DNA of 64,000 nucleotides from Gemmatimonadota bacterium (GTDB lineage: Bacteria > Gemmatimonadota > Gemmatimonadetes > Gemmatimonadales > Gemmatimonadaceae), in NCBI GenBank assembly GCA_027307165.1, contig DAHUXM010000024.1, positions 62,001 through 126,000 of the forward strand. The letters are read 5' to 3'. Of the stretch, positions 8,693 to 17,519 are shown piece by piece (within the stretch, counting starts at the first letter, position 1; the number at the start of each line of letters is the position of its first letter). The notes under the pieces were generated by a model. The model searched no databases and was not told the origin of the DNA. It was given only the letters and a program-made list of their open reading frames with translations. The position numbers were made by a program, and so were the translations under genes.

Positions 8693-10027
8693 TTATCCTG
8701 TCACTTTACGCGGCGCCACGATCACCGCTGCGACCATGTCCGCGGTAACATTCGTCACAGTTCGGAACATGTCCGGAATCACGTCCACGGCGAGCAGAAT
8801 TCCAATGCCTTCGGCCGGGATCCCGACGCTGGTCAGCACCGGTACCATGACGAGCAGCACGCCGCCCGGAATACCGGGCACACTGAAACTGAGCAGCACC
8901 GCCGACATGGCGATCGACCCAACTTCAGCGGGCGTTATCGTCACGCCGTAGATCCGGGCCAGGAACAGACTGCTGGTGGTGATCGCGATGGTTGCACCGA
9001 GCTTGAACGTCGATACTGCGAGCGGAAGCACGAAGCCTGTGCCGGCCGCAGGAAGACCGAGCTGGAGCTTGCCCGCTTCAATCATTGCGGGAAGTGTCGC
9101 AAGTGAAGATCGTGAGCTGAATCCCACCACCTGCGCCGGCGCGATGGCGCGCGCGAACCTGACCAGCGGAACTCCACCCACCACGACGGCGACCACATAC
9201 AACGCACACGTGTAGACGAGGCACGCAATCGCGACGAGTATCAGCAGCGCGATGATTGCGTGCGCGCCGCCGAATCCTGTGCGCGCGCCGAGTGCGTACG
9301 CCAGGCCGAACACGCCGATCGGCGCGATCCATAGTACCCAGCGCACGAGCTCGAGCATGACGTCGGCAACACCACGAAAGAAGCCGACGAGATGTGCGCG
9401 CGATTCCGGTGCGAGTCTGGTGACACCGACGCCGAACGCAACTGTGAAGATCACCAGCGGAAGCAGCGCGCCGTTGGCCGCCGCGGCGACGGGATTCGCC
9501 GGTATCAGTGCGCCGATCCAGTCCCAGAAACCGGGCGCCGCGTGTGGCGCTGCTGCAACTACGGGCGCGACTTCGCGGGTCCCGGCGAGCGCTCCCGCCG
9601 ATCCGGCGGTGACGCGCAGCAACGTCAGCAGCCAAGGCGTCATGATTGCGATCAGCACCGCGCCGCTGACGAGGAGCGCGAGAAAAACTCCGATCACCCG
9701 CACGCCGAGTCGTCCGACCGCGCCGGCGTCGGCAAGTGACGCGATGCTCGTGATCAGCAATGCAACTACCAGTGGTACTACCAGTGCGCTGATCGCCTTG
9801 ACCCAGGTCGTTCCCACGGGACCGATCGCACCCGCAAACTGCGGAAAGATCGCGCCGCACACTCCGCCTGCGACGAAGGCTAGAAGTATCGTCGCCGCTG
9901 GTGATACACGCGGTCTCGTGTGTCTATCCGGTGGAAGCCCACCGCGCTCCGCGTGATCCGTTGCGTGTTCTGGCACAGCGCTGGAATCTACGCCCTGGCC
10001 GCACCGCCGCCGGGCCATTCGAGACAT
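8693..10027 (-). CDS. dicarboxylate/amino acid:cation symporter (DAACS family)
   Basis: A GltP/GltPh-type secondary transporter in the inner membrane. SSRSSLATLPAMIEA is the serine-rich HP1 hairpin tip, SVPGIPGG the HP2 loop, and DMFRTVTNVTADM the TM8 substrate and sodium site. The TM7 NMDGT signature is changed to FKLGAT, so cation coupling may be altered. The first ~40 residues from 10027 are Arg-rich and unlike a transporter N-terminus. GTG 9976 is another in-frame start, and the true start may be that one or later. Expected substrates are glutamate, aspartate or C4-dicarboxylates. Confidence 0.9.
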   Translation of the reverse strand: MSRMARRRCGQGVDSSAVPEHATDHAERGGLPPDRHTRPRVSPAATILLAFVAGGVCGAIFPQFAGAIGPVGTTWVKAISALVVPLVVALLITSIASLADAGAVGRLGVRVIGVFLALLVSGAVLIAIMTPWLLTLLRVTAGSAGALAGTREVAPVVAAAPHAAPGFWDWIGALIPANPVAAAANGALLPLVIFTVAFGVGVTRLAPESRAHLVGFFRGVADVMLELVRWVLWIAPIGVFGLAYALGARTGFGGAHAIIALLILVAIACLVYTCALYVVAVVVGGVPLVRFARAIAPAQVVGFSSRSSLATLPAMIEAGKLQLGLPAAGTGFVLPLAVSTFKLGATIAITTSSLFLARIYGVTITPAEVGSIAMSAVLLSFSVPGIPGGVLLVMVPVLTSVGIPAEGIGILLAVDVIPDMFRTVTNVTADMVAAVIVAPRKVTG

Positions 10028-10118
10028 TGGGTTCGGGCGAAGATCGATCGCCGGCTACTGTCCAAACAACGATCACGCTCGAATTGCCGACGCTGAATGA
10101 GCCCGGCGCCCGCTTCAC

Positions 10119-10622
10119 TCACGCGACCTTCACAACAGCATCCGCGTAAGCCTGCAACAGCGCGCCCCAGCCGCCTTCCGACGAGATCGCCTGGCGTACT
10201 TTCTCTGCGCCATCCCCGAAAGCCTCGAGCTTGCCGTGCTCCAATCTCACCAGTGTCATATCCGTCCCCTGCGCCTGAAACCGCACTTCCACTTCGCTGA
10301 TCAGCGAAGGGTCGAACTTCCACTCGGCGTTGATCTGCCACGCGAGCACGACTCGGTTCGGCGGCTCCCATGCGATCACGTGGCCCCAGCCGCATTCCGT
10401 GCCATCCGTACCGCGCTCGTACCAGCGGCCGCCCACGCGTGGCTCCAGCACGACCTCGGCGATCGGTGCGCCACTCGTCCGGATCGTATGCGTGATCGGC
10501 CACCAGCGGGTCATGTTGGCGGTGAACACCTCGAATGCACGCGCAGGCGTGGCTTTCACGGTGATCGTCTTCACAACTGGTGCAACGGATGGCGCTGTTG
10601 CTGTGGTGCGTGGGCCTGTCAT
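10119..10622 (-). CDS. SRPBCC / AHSA1-like domain protein
   Basis: 167 residues of the START-like hydrophobic-cavity fold. Typical elements are KTITVKATPARAFEVFTANMTRWWP at the N-terminus, the strand VLEPRVGGRWYERGTDGTECGWG, the LAWQINAEW segment, and the long C-terminal helix GGWGALLQAYADAV. It overlaps the upstream ArsR gene by 4 bases (ATGA), a standard ArsR-SRPBCC two-gene operon. Proteins of this pair bind small hydrophobic ligands or act as co-chaperones; the ligand is unknown. Confidence 0.88.
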   Translation of the reverse strand: MTGPRTTATAPSVAPVVKTITVKATPARAFEVFTANMTRWWPITHTIRTSGAPIAEVVLEPRVGGRWYERGTDGTECGWGHVIAWEPPNRVVLAWQINAEWKFDPSLISEVEVRFQAQGTDMTLVRLEHGKLEAFGDGAEKVRQAISSEGGWGALLQAYADAVVKVA

Positions 10623-10948
10623 CGTGATTTCTTCCTTTTCGTCGGTTGAGGTTTGCCTTCGACTTCAGCCTTGAACGCGTCGAGCGCCTGATCCCAGAAG
10701 CGGTCCAGCCACGCGCGTAATTCCGCGACGCCACGCGGATCGACGGCATAGAGCCGGCGCGCGCCGACGGCCTCGTCACAAACCAGGCCCGCATCCTTGA
10801 GCACCCTGAGATGCTGCGAGACGGCGGGCCTGCTGACGGGAAGCCCAGCGGCGATCACTCCCACCGGCACCGGTCCGCGGCGCAAGCGCTCGAACACCGC
10901 GCGGCGGGTTGGATCGGCGAGGGCGGTCAGGGCTGATGTGTAAGCCAT
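10619..10948 (-). CDS. ArsR-family winged-helix repressor
   Basis: 109 residues: MAYTSALTALADPTRRAVFERLRRG, then the HTH LPVSRPAVSQHLRVLKDAGLV and the wing VGARRLYAVDP. No metal-binding Cys cluster is visible in the recognition helix, so it belongs to the non-metal ArsR branch linked to SRPBCC genes. It is the first gene of the pair. The start codon sits 2 bases from a palindrome that could be its own operator, which suggests autorepression and possibly a leaderless mRNA, since no Shine-Dalgarno sequence is seen. Confidence 0.92.
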   Translation of the reverse strand: MAYTSALTALADPTRRAVFERLRRGPVPVGVIAAGLPVSRPAVSQHLRVLKDAGLVCDEAVGARRLYAVDPRGVAELRAWLDRFWDQALDAFKAEVEGKPQPTKRKKSR

Positions 10949-10950
10949 AG

Positions 10951-10978
10951 CTTACGGTAAGTATGGGCTTACGGAATG
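10951..10978 (-). promoter_or_regulatory. candidate ArsR operator and promoter
   Basis: cttacggtaag (10951-10961) is an 11-base palindrome next to the arsR start. The half gcttacgg recurs at 10968-10975. Together they give spaced repeats over the place where the promoter must lie. Assignment as an operator is inference from position. Confidence 0.5.
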
Positions 10979-11145
10979 TCAAGTGTGTGGACTGGACCGG
11001 CGGCACCAGCCATCTGCTTTGCGTCGCCACTCTTTGGCACATCGAGGGCGAATCGCGCCACGTATTTGACGCGGAATTCCAGAATCGCGCCATCTTCGCG
11101 TGGGAGTTGCCATCGGGTGATCGAGCGCGGTAGTAGCGTAAACAC
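10969..11145 (-). CDS. possible short ORF upstream of arsR, unrecognised
   Basis: A 58-residue frame from GTG 11145 to TAA 10969-10971 on the same strand as arsR. It contains LPREDGAILEFRVKYVARF and ends AGPVHTLDIP. The wording looks protein-like, but a second frame is also open here and there is no clear ribosome site. The rest of the 10962-11432 stretch holds only a terminator and a 60-codon frame of doubtful value. This could be a gene remnant. Confidence 0.25.
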   Translation of the reverse strand: MFTLLPRSITRWQLPREDGAILEFRVKYVARFALDVPKSGDAKQMAGAAGPVHTLDIP

Positions 11146-11203
11146 TCCGAGAATCGCGGCTCGGCGTCCGAGGGGCGCAGGTAGGATGGTATTCCGACGG
11201 GCT

Positions 11204-11235
11204 ACAAAAAAGCCCGCCGAGTTACAGGTGGGCTT
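11204..11235 (-). terminator. intrinsic terminator downstream of the Ntn-hydrolase gene
   Basis: Read on the minus strand, aagcccacc and ggcgggctt form a 9-bp stem (one G-T pair) with an 8-base loop, followed by a run of six T. It would end transcription coming from the proteasome-like gene about 200 bases upstream. Confidence 0.8.
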
Positions 11236-11432
11236 GAACGTTCGATCATCTATTTTTTCAGTATGGCCGGCTCACGGTCCATAGGTTTTTCTCTTCCAGA
11301 ATCGCGCAACGCGATAATCACGTGTGCAGCGATGTGGGGCACCGGATCCCGAGGCGTGGAATCGGCCTGACCGCCGGAAATACTGGGTCGAGGAATTTCT
11401 ACTATGGGGCCTTGCGAGTCGCTATTCCACAT

Positions 11433-12359
11433 TCATCCTTCTCCGGTTGATACGACCGAACGGCTACCCACAATATCGACCACCGAAGGTGGCAAGTTTA
11501 GCGCCGTGCTATAGTAATGCTTTCTACTAACCCAGCGGAAGCCCTCATGTTTCGTAATCGCCGCCACGTCGATTGGTGGGGCGACTGACGCCGCACCAGG
11601 CGCGAAGCGCACGTATCCGACCGTTACGTCCGCCATATATCGAACGAGATCAATTGCATCTTGGATAGGCATCGCCGGGTTGAGGAGCGGGGCCTGATCC
11701 ATAAGCGCTGCGTTCGCGTCCTCGCGAGATATGTTCGCCTCTGCCATCAGCTTCGCAGCGCGTCCAGCGGAAAATCCAAGGATAAGGCGATGCAAGGCAT
11801 CTCCCATTCCTCGCCACATCACTCGCGATTCGACTTGTGGGCAGACTATTTGGGGTTCAGAGCACAGACCGCCCTCGGCTATTTCGACAGCATAGACTTC
11901 GGCGTGCGGCGCTTCCGCGCCAAAGCCGGCGACAAGAAATCCTAGGCCAGGCGCATACGGACGTGGGTTTTTGCGGCGTTCTTCCTCCGACGGAAATGGC
12001 TCCCCAATCAGGCCTTTGAACGCGACTTCGTAATGCTCCGTATAAAAGAAGTCTCGTACACGATTTGCAACGTCCACCATAGTGTACGATGCCTCATTCA
12101 GAGCCCAATCGCGATGCAGTGAATCTTCGCCGCTTAGCCGGCGCCGCAGGTCCTTGGCCAAGCTGGAAATCGATCTCCCTGACAAATTACCCAACCCATA
12201 CGTTACGATTCCAATCGGCCAACCTTTGACGAGGTTGACCATTTTTTCGGCATTGAAAAAGACGTTGGAAACGGACCCATCGGGTGCAATGAAAGTGGTG
12301 GCACTGTCTGTCCCCAGCACCACGCCGTCGCCCACCTTCAATGCGATCGCAATAGTCAT
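11433..12359 (-). CDS. proteasome-type Ntn hydrolase homologue without propeptide
   Basis: 308 residues from ATG 12359. A TTG two codons earlier is possible but would bury the key residue. After Met removal the chain starts T-I-A-I-A-L, and VGDGVVLGTDSAT places an Asp exactly at position 17 counted from that Thr. Lys38 in NAEKMVNLV aligns with the proteasome Lys33. WPIGIVTYGLGNLSGRSI matches the following beta strand and helix. These are the Thr1/Asp17/Lys33 features of proteasome beta, HslV and Anbu. The protein is longer than HslV (about 175) and Anbu (about 240). It lies 104 bases downstream of the restriction enzyme on the same strand and is probably cotranscribed. Its target is unknown. 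Confidence 0.7.
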   Translation of the reverse strand: MTIAIALKVGDGVVLGTDSATTFIAPDGSVSNVFFNAEKMVNLVKGWPIGIVTYGLGNLSGRSISSLAKDLRRRLSGEDSLHRDWALNEASYTMVDVANRVRDFFYTEHYEVAFKGLIGEPFPSEEERRKNPRPYAPGLGFLVAGFGAEAPHAEVYAVEIAEGGLCSEPQIVCPQVESRVMWRGMGDALHRLILGFSAGRAAKLMAEANISREDANAALMDQAPLLNPAMPIQDAIDLVRYMADVTVGYVRFAPGAASVAPPIDVAAITKHEGFRWVSRKHYYSTALNLPPSVVDIVGSRSVVSTGEG

Positions 12360-12463
12360 GATCAAGGAATTTGCGCGGTCGGGCGCGGTTGGCTAGTACC
12401 GGATCTCGTCATGCCGAATCGCTTTGGTGGGCCTCTCGGCGCGTCAACGGAACGGTGCCGTTC

Positions 12464-15400
12464 CTACGCCACCTTCCGTGCCCCTGCGTACCGCCCATCC
12501 TGGTCCTGCGTCACCTCACCCATCAACGCCAGCGTCTCCAGATGCCGCGCGACCATGGCCCGCTGCCCTCCGGCAAAGCTGGCGGCGATCTCATCCGCGT
12601 TCAGCGGGCGCTGGGCGACGAGCGAGCCGATCGCCGAAAGCTGCTCCACGGCGGTCGACGGCCACGCGGGGAGCGCGGCTGCGGCAACGGGCATAGCCTC
12701 AGCCTCCGGAATCGCGAGCGTCAGTGCGGCCGCGGCTGGAGCGAAGCGCGGGATCTGATATTCGGGCCGGAGCCAGCGGATCACACCGCGACTTTCTTCC
12801 TCGACGCGTTCGTCGTGCAACGCAACGAGCCGCTCCAGTATCTCCTCCTTCTCCATCGGCCACGGCCACCCGTACGACTCGGCCACCAGCGCATCCAGCT
12901 CGTCGTGCATGTCGCGCAACACACCACACGCCGCGATCTCGTGAATCGCGCGCTCCTTCGGTGTGAGTGCTTCACCCGAACGGAGTTTCTCGACGACGTT
13001 GTACATGCCGGTCATCGTCACACGCTCGTCGCGCGCGACTGCGGATTTGCGATGAGCGTCGAGACGCTCGGCGAGAGCGGAGATCCGGGCGCGGAGTGCG
13101 GTAGGTGGGTCAGGAAATGGGAAGGGATCGAAGCAGAGAGTCTTGTTGTATCTCGGGTCATTGCCTACGCCAAGACGGCCGCCAGCAGCAACGGCCCATG
13201 CCACGTGCACCTTGGATGACAACACACCGAGGTGCCAAGCCGCTGAGGTGGCAATGCAAATGAGCATGTTGTCCGGCGCGACGCTCGCGTCAAGGAACGT
13301 AAAGAACCGATGCTTTGAGGTTTCGACGGTTGCGATGTATCTGTCCAGGCTCACTAGAGCCGTACGTAACTCGCGGCGCGGTTCACCGTAACGCCACCAA
13401 TATGTTCCGTACGTCGTACGTGCATTGGCGTCCCTCTCCGGTTTCACGCGAGATCTGACTATGTCGTATTCAACCGGATGCTGTAGCGCGTCTGCTTCAC
13501 TGCCCAATCCGAAGTCGATCACGTATACACCTCGCGGTCGCGCAGCGAGGTCCCTTCCGTTGCGGTAGGGTTTGATCACGTCTGCAGTAGTTGGGTCGGC
13601 ACCGATGAGCGCCGTAGCCTCGTGCGCGTCGAGAATGAACCCAGCTCCGATCAACTGGAACCCGCGGTGCGCAAGCCCGCTGTTCGCACGGAGCGCGTAC
13701 TGAGACGCCGCCGCAATGTTGGCGTGCGACGTCAGATCCGCGTTAATGAGACCGGCAACGATCTCCGTCGTGACTACTCCGGCATCACTCGCTTTTACAA
13801 GCCGCGCCGTCACAGCCCTCGCATCGAGAACCGTCATCGCCACGCGCACCGCGGCGCCGCCCGCCTCCTCCACCCACGGATGATCCGGCGCAGCCCAAAT
13901 AACGTGCGCTCCGTCATCCGCAGCGCGCGCAATCACGGGACGATTCTGACTCTGAGTGATTGTGTTCGTCGTGATCAACCCAGCGCGCATCGTACTTCCA
14001 TCGGCAATAAGCTTCGCTGCGTGCCACCACCAATACATGACAAAATCCGCACTATCAGGTATGAATTGGTATACGCGCCGCAAGGAATCCACGTAGCCAT
14101 CGCCAAATGCATCCCGCTGGCGCGCTTGGCCTAGATACGGCGGATTGCCAATAATAAAATCCGCCCTCGGCCACTCCGCCTGCCTCGCACCTACATACTC
14201 GTAGTACGGCAGCTTCGCATTCGGATCCGGAATCATCTCCCCCGTAATCGGCGAAACAATTCTCGGTGTCGGATCCGGCCGATCGCGCTCCGGTCGATGC
14301 ACGATCTCATCCCACGCCAACACAGCATCACGACATTCGATCGTTCCCGTGTCCTCGAGAATCGGATCTGGCGGCGTTCTTCCGCCATGCGACTCGCGCC
14401 AGAACTGATGATATCCGATCCACAGCGTCAGCTCGGCTATCTCGCGCGCCCAGGGCTTCACTTCTATGCCGTGGAACTGTCTCGGATGCACTTCGTCGAG
14501 CACGAGTCCGCCCTGTCCGTGTGACAGGCGCGCGATCTCGTTCATCACTTCGTGCTCGATCCGCTTCACAGCGGCCATCGTCACGTACAGAAAGTTTCCG
14601 CTGCCGCATGCGGGATCGAGAAATGACAGTCCGCGTATCCAGTCGTGAAAGTCGCGTACCTCCTTCACCGCGGCACTGTAGTCCTTCTTCTTCCTGTTCT
14701 TCTTCTCCTCCGCTTCTTCCAACTGCAACGCCGCCGCCTGCACGGCAGTCCATCGCTCGCGTATCGGCTCGATCACAGTGGGCTCGACCAACCGCTCGAT
14801 GTAGGCGCGCGGTGTGTACTCGGCGCCGAGTCTGTGACGCTCTTCAGGATCGAGGGCACGAACCAGCAAAGTGCCGAAGATGGAAGGCTCGACGCGCGAC
14901 CAGTCGTGCTTGGCGGCATCGATCAGAAGATCGACGTCGCGCGCCGCGAGTGGCAACGCTTCCACAGTCTTGAAGAAGTGCCCGTTGAAACGATGCAGCA
15001 GCTCGGCGCCAAACATGCCCCCGCTGTCCATCGTCTTCCAGAGCGATGTGAGCGCCAGGGTGAGACGCTCGTGATCGCCGGAGCTGCGTGCGGTTTCCAG
15101 CGTGCGACGGAAGAGATTCTCGGGCAGCAACCCGACATCTTCTGCGAAGCACGAGAAGACGCAGCGCATCAGGAATCGCGCGACGCGCTCGGTGTCGAGT
15201 CCGCGCGATTCCAGCTCCGCGGCGAGCTCGGCGAGTCCGGCGGCGATTTCCCTTGTCACTTCCTGTGCCTTCCCACGGGGATCGCGGACGGACGGATCGA
15301 CGAAGATGTCGTACAACAGCTGGATGTCTTCGGCGCGCTCGTGCAGCGTGTTGAGCGCGATGCGCCGGCCGGCGGCGAAATCCCCGTACGCTCCGCTCCA

Positions 15401-15799
15401 CCGGTCCCACACTATAAGAGTGCGCGGGACGTCGAGCACCATCAGATATGGTGGCACATCACCGGAAACGTACGCGACGTAGTTGCGCACCTGACCGAAG
15501 GCCTTTCGCAGCAGCGAGTCGTTACGTCTGTCGTCGCCTGAGGCCTTCGCCTCGATCGCAAAATGACCGGATTTCCAGCAATCGATGAAGTTGGTGGATT
15601 CCCGTCCTTCACGATCCATCGCCTGCACGGGCAGCTCGAACCGGTATGCGTCAGTCGGCGGATCAGGGGTGGCGACGCCGAGTGCCTCGCAGAAGCGCAA
15701 CATCCAGGTCTGGAAGGCCGCGCGCTCGTTCACGTTGGTGCCGGCCCACGCCTGAGCCAGTTCACGCAGGCGCGCCGGTGCTTCGCTGGGAAACGTCAT
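12464..15799 (-). CDS. MmeI-like type IIL restriction-modification enzyme (nuclease + adenine methyltransferase)
   Basis: 1111 residues from ATG 15799; the frame stays open upstream but reads as non-protein antisense of the NRAMP gene. The N-terminal nuclease motif is D73-x9-E83-x-K85 (FIDC...AIEAK), almost the same spacing and position as D70-x9-E80-x-K82 of MmeI. A helical spacer follows (~170-380). The methyltransferase has motif I DPACGSG (395-401) and catalytic NPPY (552-555). A target-recognition region lies at ~700-900, and a C-terminal helical part follows. One polypeptide should cut and methylate, with hemimethylation for self-protection. A short dyad, ggaacggtgccgttcc (12449-12464), overlaps the stop. 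Confidence 0.9.
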   Translation of the reverse strand: MTFPSEAPARLRELAQAWAGTNVNERAAFQTWMLRFCEALGVATPDPPTDAYRFELPVQAMDREGRESTNFIDCWKSGHFAIEAKASGDDRRNDSLLRKAFGQVRNYVAYVSGDVPPYLMVLDVPRTLIVWDRWSGAYGDFAAGRRIALNTLHERAEDIQLLYDIFVDPSVRDPRGKAQEVTREIAAGLAELAAELESRGLDTERVARFLMRCVFSCFAEDVGLLPENLFRRTLETARSSGDHERLTLALTSLWKTMDSGGMFGAELLHRFNGHFFKTVEALPLAARDVDLLIDAAKHDWSRVEPSIFGTLLVRALDPEERHRLGAEYTPRAYIERLVEPTVIEPIRERWTAVQAAALQLEEAEEKKNRKKKDYSAAVKEVRDFHDWIRGLSFLDPACGSGNFLYVTMAAVKRIEHEVMNEIARLSHGQGGLVLDEVHPRQFHGIEVKPWAREIAELTLWIGYHQFWRESHGGRTPPDPILEDTGTIECRDAVLAWDEIVHRPERDRPDPTPRIVSPITGEMIPDPNAKLPYYEYVGARQAEWPRADFIIGNPPYLGQARQRDAFGDGYVDSLRRVYQFIPDSADFVMYWWWHAAKLIADGSTMRAGLITTNTITQSQNRPVIARAADDGAHVIWAAPDHPWVEEAGGAAVRVAMTVLDARAVTARLVKASDAGVVTTEIVAGLINADLTSHANIAAASQYALRANSGLAHRGFQLIGAGFILDAHEATALIGADPTTADVIKPYRNGRDLAARPRGVYVIDFGLGSEADALQHPVEYDIVRSRVKPERDANARTTYGTYWWRYGEPRRELRTALVSLDRYIATVETSKHRFFTFLDASVAPDNMLICIATSAAWHLGVLSSKVHVAWAVAAGGRLGVGNDPRYNKTLCFDPFPFPDPPTALRARISALAERLDAHRKSAVARDERVTMTGMYNVVEKLRSGEALTPKERAIHEIAACGVLRDMHDELDALVAESYGWPWPMEKEEILERLVALHDERVEEESRGVIRWLRPEYQIPRFAPAAAALTLAIPEAEAMPVAAAALPAWPSTAVEQLSAIGSLVAQRPLNADEIAASFAGGQRAMVARHLETLALMGEVTQDQDGRYAGARKVA

Positions 15800-15892
15800 C
15801 GCGAGACAAGATACGCGTCCGGGGCCGCCCTGCGCGACCGCCCGTCCTGGCTCCTCTATCTTGGCTCCCGCAATTCCGGCAGAGCTCTTGCC

Positions 15893-17125
15893 ATGTACCG
15901 CCGCTGCATGAAGAAATGGTTCGAAATTGCGCTCGGAATCGTCACTGGCATCGGCGGCTTCCTCGAGGTGGGATCCATCGCCACCTCGGCGCAGGCCGGG
16001 AGCGAGTTTCGCTATCAGCTGGTCTGGGCTCTGGCACTCGGCGTCATCAGCCTCGCCTTTCTGATGGAGATGACCGGGCGGCTCGCTGCCGTGAGCAAGC
16101 GCACGTACGTCGATCTGCTGCGCGAGCACTTCGGAATGCGATTCTTTCTCGTCGCGCTCGTCGCCGTGTTCGTGGTCAGCCTGATGGTGCTCACGGCGGA
16201 GATCGGCGGCGTGGGCACGGCGCTCCAGATGGCCACCGGGATCACGTTTGCATGGTGGGCTGTACCTGTCGCAGTCCTGGGCTGGATGGTTCTGTGGCGC
16301 GGAACGTTCGGAATCGTGGAGCAGGGGACGGCGACGCTCGGGCTGCTCTCTGTCTCGTTCGCGGTCGGCGCGGTGAAGGCGCATCCGGACTGGGGCGCGC
16401 TCGGCCGCGCGTTCATCCCATCCGGCCCGGCTGAAAATCCCGCACGCTACTGGTATCTCGCCGTGAGCATACTCGGTGCTTCGATCAGTCCCTATCTCTA
16501 TCTGTTCTATTCAGCCGGCGCCGTCGAGGACGGTTGGACCCAGGACTATCTGGGCGTGAACCGGATCACGGCAGGCCTCGGGAATCTGTTTGGCGGCACG
16601 CTTGCACTCGCTGTAATCGTAACGGCAGCGCTCGTATTCGCGCCGGCGCACATCCAGATCGACAGATTCGAGCAACTCGGATCGCTGTTCGTATCACCGC
16701 TCGGCCGCGCTGGTTTCTGGCTCTTCGTCGCAACGCTGTGCATCACCTGCTTCGGTGCAACGCTCGAGATCGCGCTATCGATCGCATATCTCATCGCGCA
16801 GGGATTCGGATGGGAATGGAGCGAGAATCTGCGGCCCGCTCGCGACTCGCGCTTCAGCACCGTTTACACGGTTGCGATACTCGTCGCGGCAATACCAGCG
16901 ACGCTCGGCATCAGTGCTCTCTCGCTCACCAATATGTCGATGGTGCTCTCCGCAGCGAGTCTTCCGTTCACGGTGATCCCGCTCATCGCCCTTATGAACG
17001 ACGGCAAGGTCATGGGCCGTCACTGTAACGGGTGGATCAGCAACATCGCCCTGATCTCCATCTCGGTGCTTTCGATAGTGCTGTTCTTCGTTTCCCTGCC
17101 GCTGCAGATAAAGGGAGGCGGCTGA
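15893..17125 (+). CDS. divergent NRAMP-family metal transporter
   Basis: 410 residues, about 11 hydrophobic helices. The start is ATG 15893, or ATG 15908, which gives the typical MKKWFEIALGIVTGIGGF. The TM1 segment GGFLEVGSIATSAQAG aligns with the NRAMP motif but has EVGS (residues 25-28) where canonical members have the metal-binding DPGN. The TM6 MPH motif is replaced by SPY in ASISPYLYLFYS. It is therefore an NRAMP relative with a rebuilt metal site, and Mn/Fe transport should not be assumed. Two PRC-barrel-like genes follow at once (1-base gap, then a 4-base overlap), forming one operon. It is divergent from the restriction enzyme, with 93 bases between starts. Confidence 0.8.
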   Translation: MYRRCMKKWFEIALGIVTGIGGFLEVGSIATSAQAGSEFRYQLVWALALGVISLAFLMEMTGRLAAVSKRTYVDLLREHFGMRFFLVALVAVFVVSLMVLTAEIGGVGTALQMATGITFAWWAVPVAVLGWMVLWRGTFGIVEQGTATLGLLSVSFAVGAVKAHPDWGALGRAFIPSGPAENPARYWYLAVSILGASISPYLYLFYSAGAVEDGWTQDYLGVNRITAGLGNLFGGTLALAVIVTAALVFAPAHIQIDRFEQLGSLFVSPLGRAGFWLFVATLCITCFGATLEIALSIAYLIAQGFGWEWSENLRPARDSRFSTVYTVAILVAAIPATLGISALSLTNMSMVLSAASLPFTVIPLIALMNDGKVMGRHCNGWISNIALISISVLSIVLFFVSLPLQIKGGG

Positions 17126-17126
17126 C

Positions 17127-17519
17127 ATGGAAGCGATGGATGGAGTACAGCTGGTTCACGACGTGTTGGACGCATGTCTGTGCGATCGCAATGGCCGGAG
17201 GATAGGACGCGTCGACGCGCTTGCTCTGACGCTGACGGAAGGCAAGCCGCTGCGCGTCTCGACGATACTCATTGGCGGCGCAGTGCGCGCCGAGCGCGTC
17301 GGGACGTGGATGGTCAGGCTACGCGGTGCGATATCAGCGATGCTGCATCATGACCGCGACTTCGGCGTCAGCCGCGTGCCATTCTCCGCGGTTCGTGGGA
17401 TCGGAGGTACGATCGAGCTGGATGTGGACGGTGCAACACTTCCGTCGAGTCGCCTGGAGCGCTGGCTCGGCGATCACATCATCGGTCACATTCCCGGATC
17501 GCAGGGAGAGAACAAGTGA
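17127..17519 (+). CDS. PRC-barrel-like protein, first of a pair
   Basis: 130 residues, soluble. LVHDVLDACLCDRNGRRIGRVDALALTL is a PRC-barrel opening (vxDxxGxxiGrV). A small beta barrel follows, with FGVSRVPFSAVRGI near the end. It starts one base after the stop of the NRAMP-like gene. Fusions or neighbours of PRC barrels with metal transporters suggest a cytosolic regulatory or coupling role; that is inference. Confidence 0.6.
   Translation: MEAMDGVQLVHDVLDACLCDRNGRRIGRVDALALTLTEGKPLRVSTILIGGAVRAERVGTWMVRLRGAISAMLHHDRDFGVSRVPFSAVRGIGGTIELDVDGATLPSSRLERWLGDHIIGHIPGSQGENK

Noticed and set aside
11250-11432. 60-codon frame starting directly after the Ntn-hydrolase stop
   Set aside because: No ribosome site and no protein-like pattern; it lies in the probable 3' untranslated region before the terminator.
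15800-16384. In-frame upstream extension of the restriction enzyme by about 195 residues
   Set aside because: It is antisense to the NRAMP-like gene and reads as His/Arg/Glu-rich non-protein sequence; ATG 15799 gives a normal MmeI-type N-terminus.
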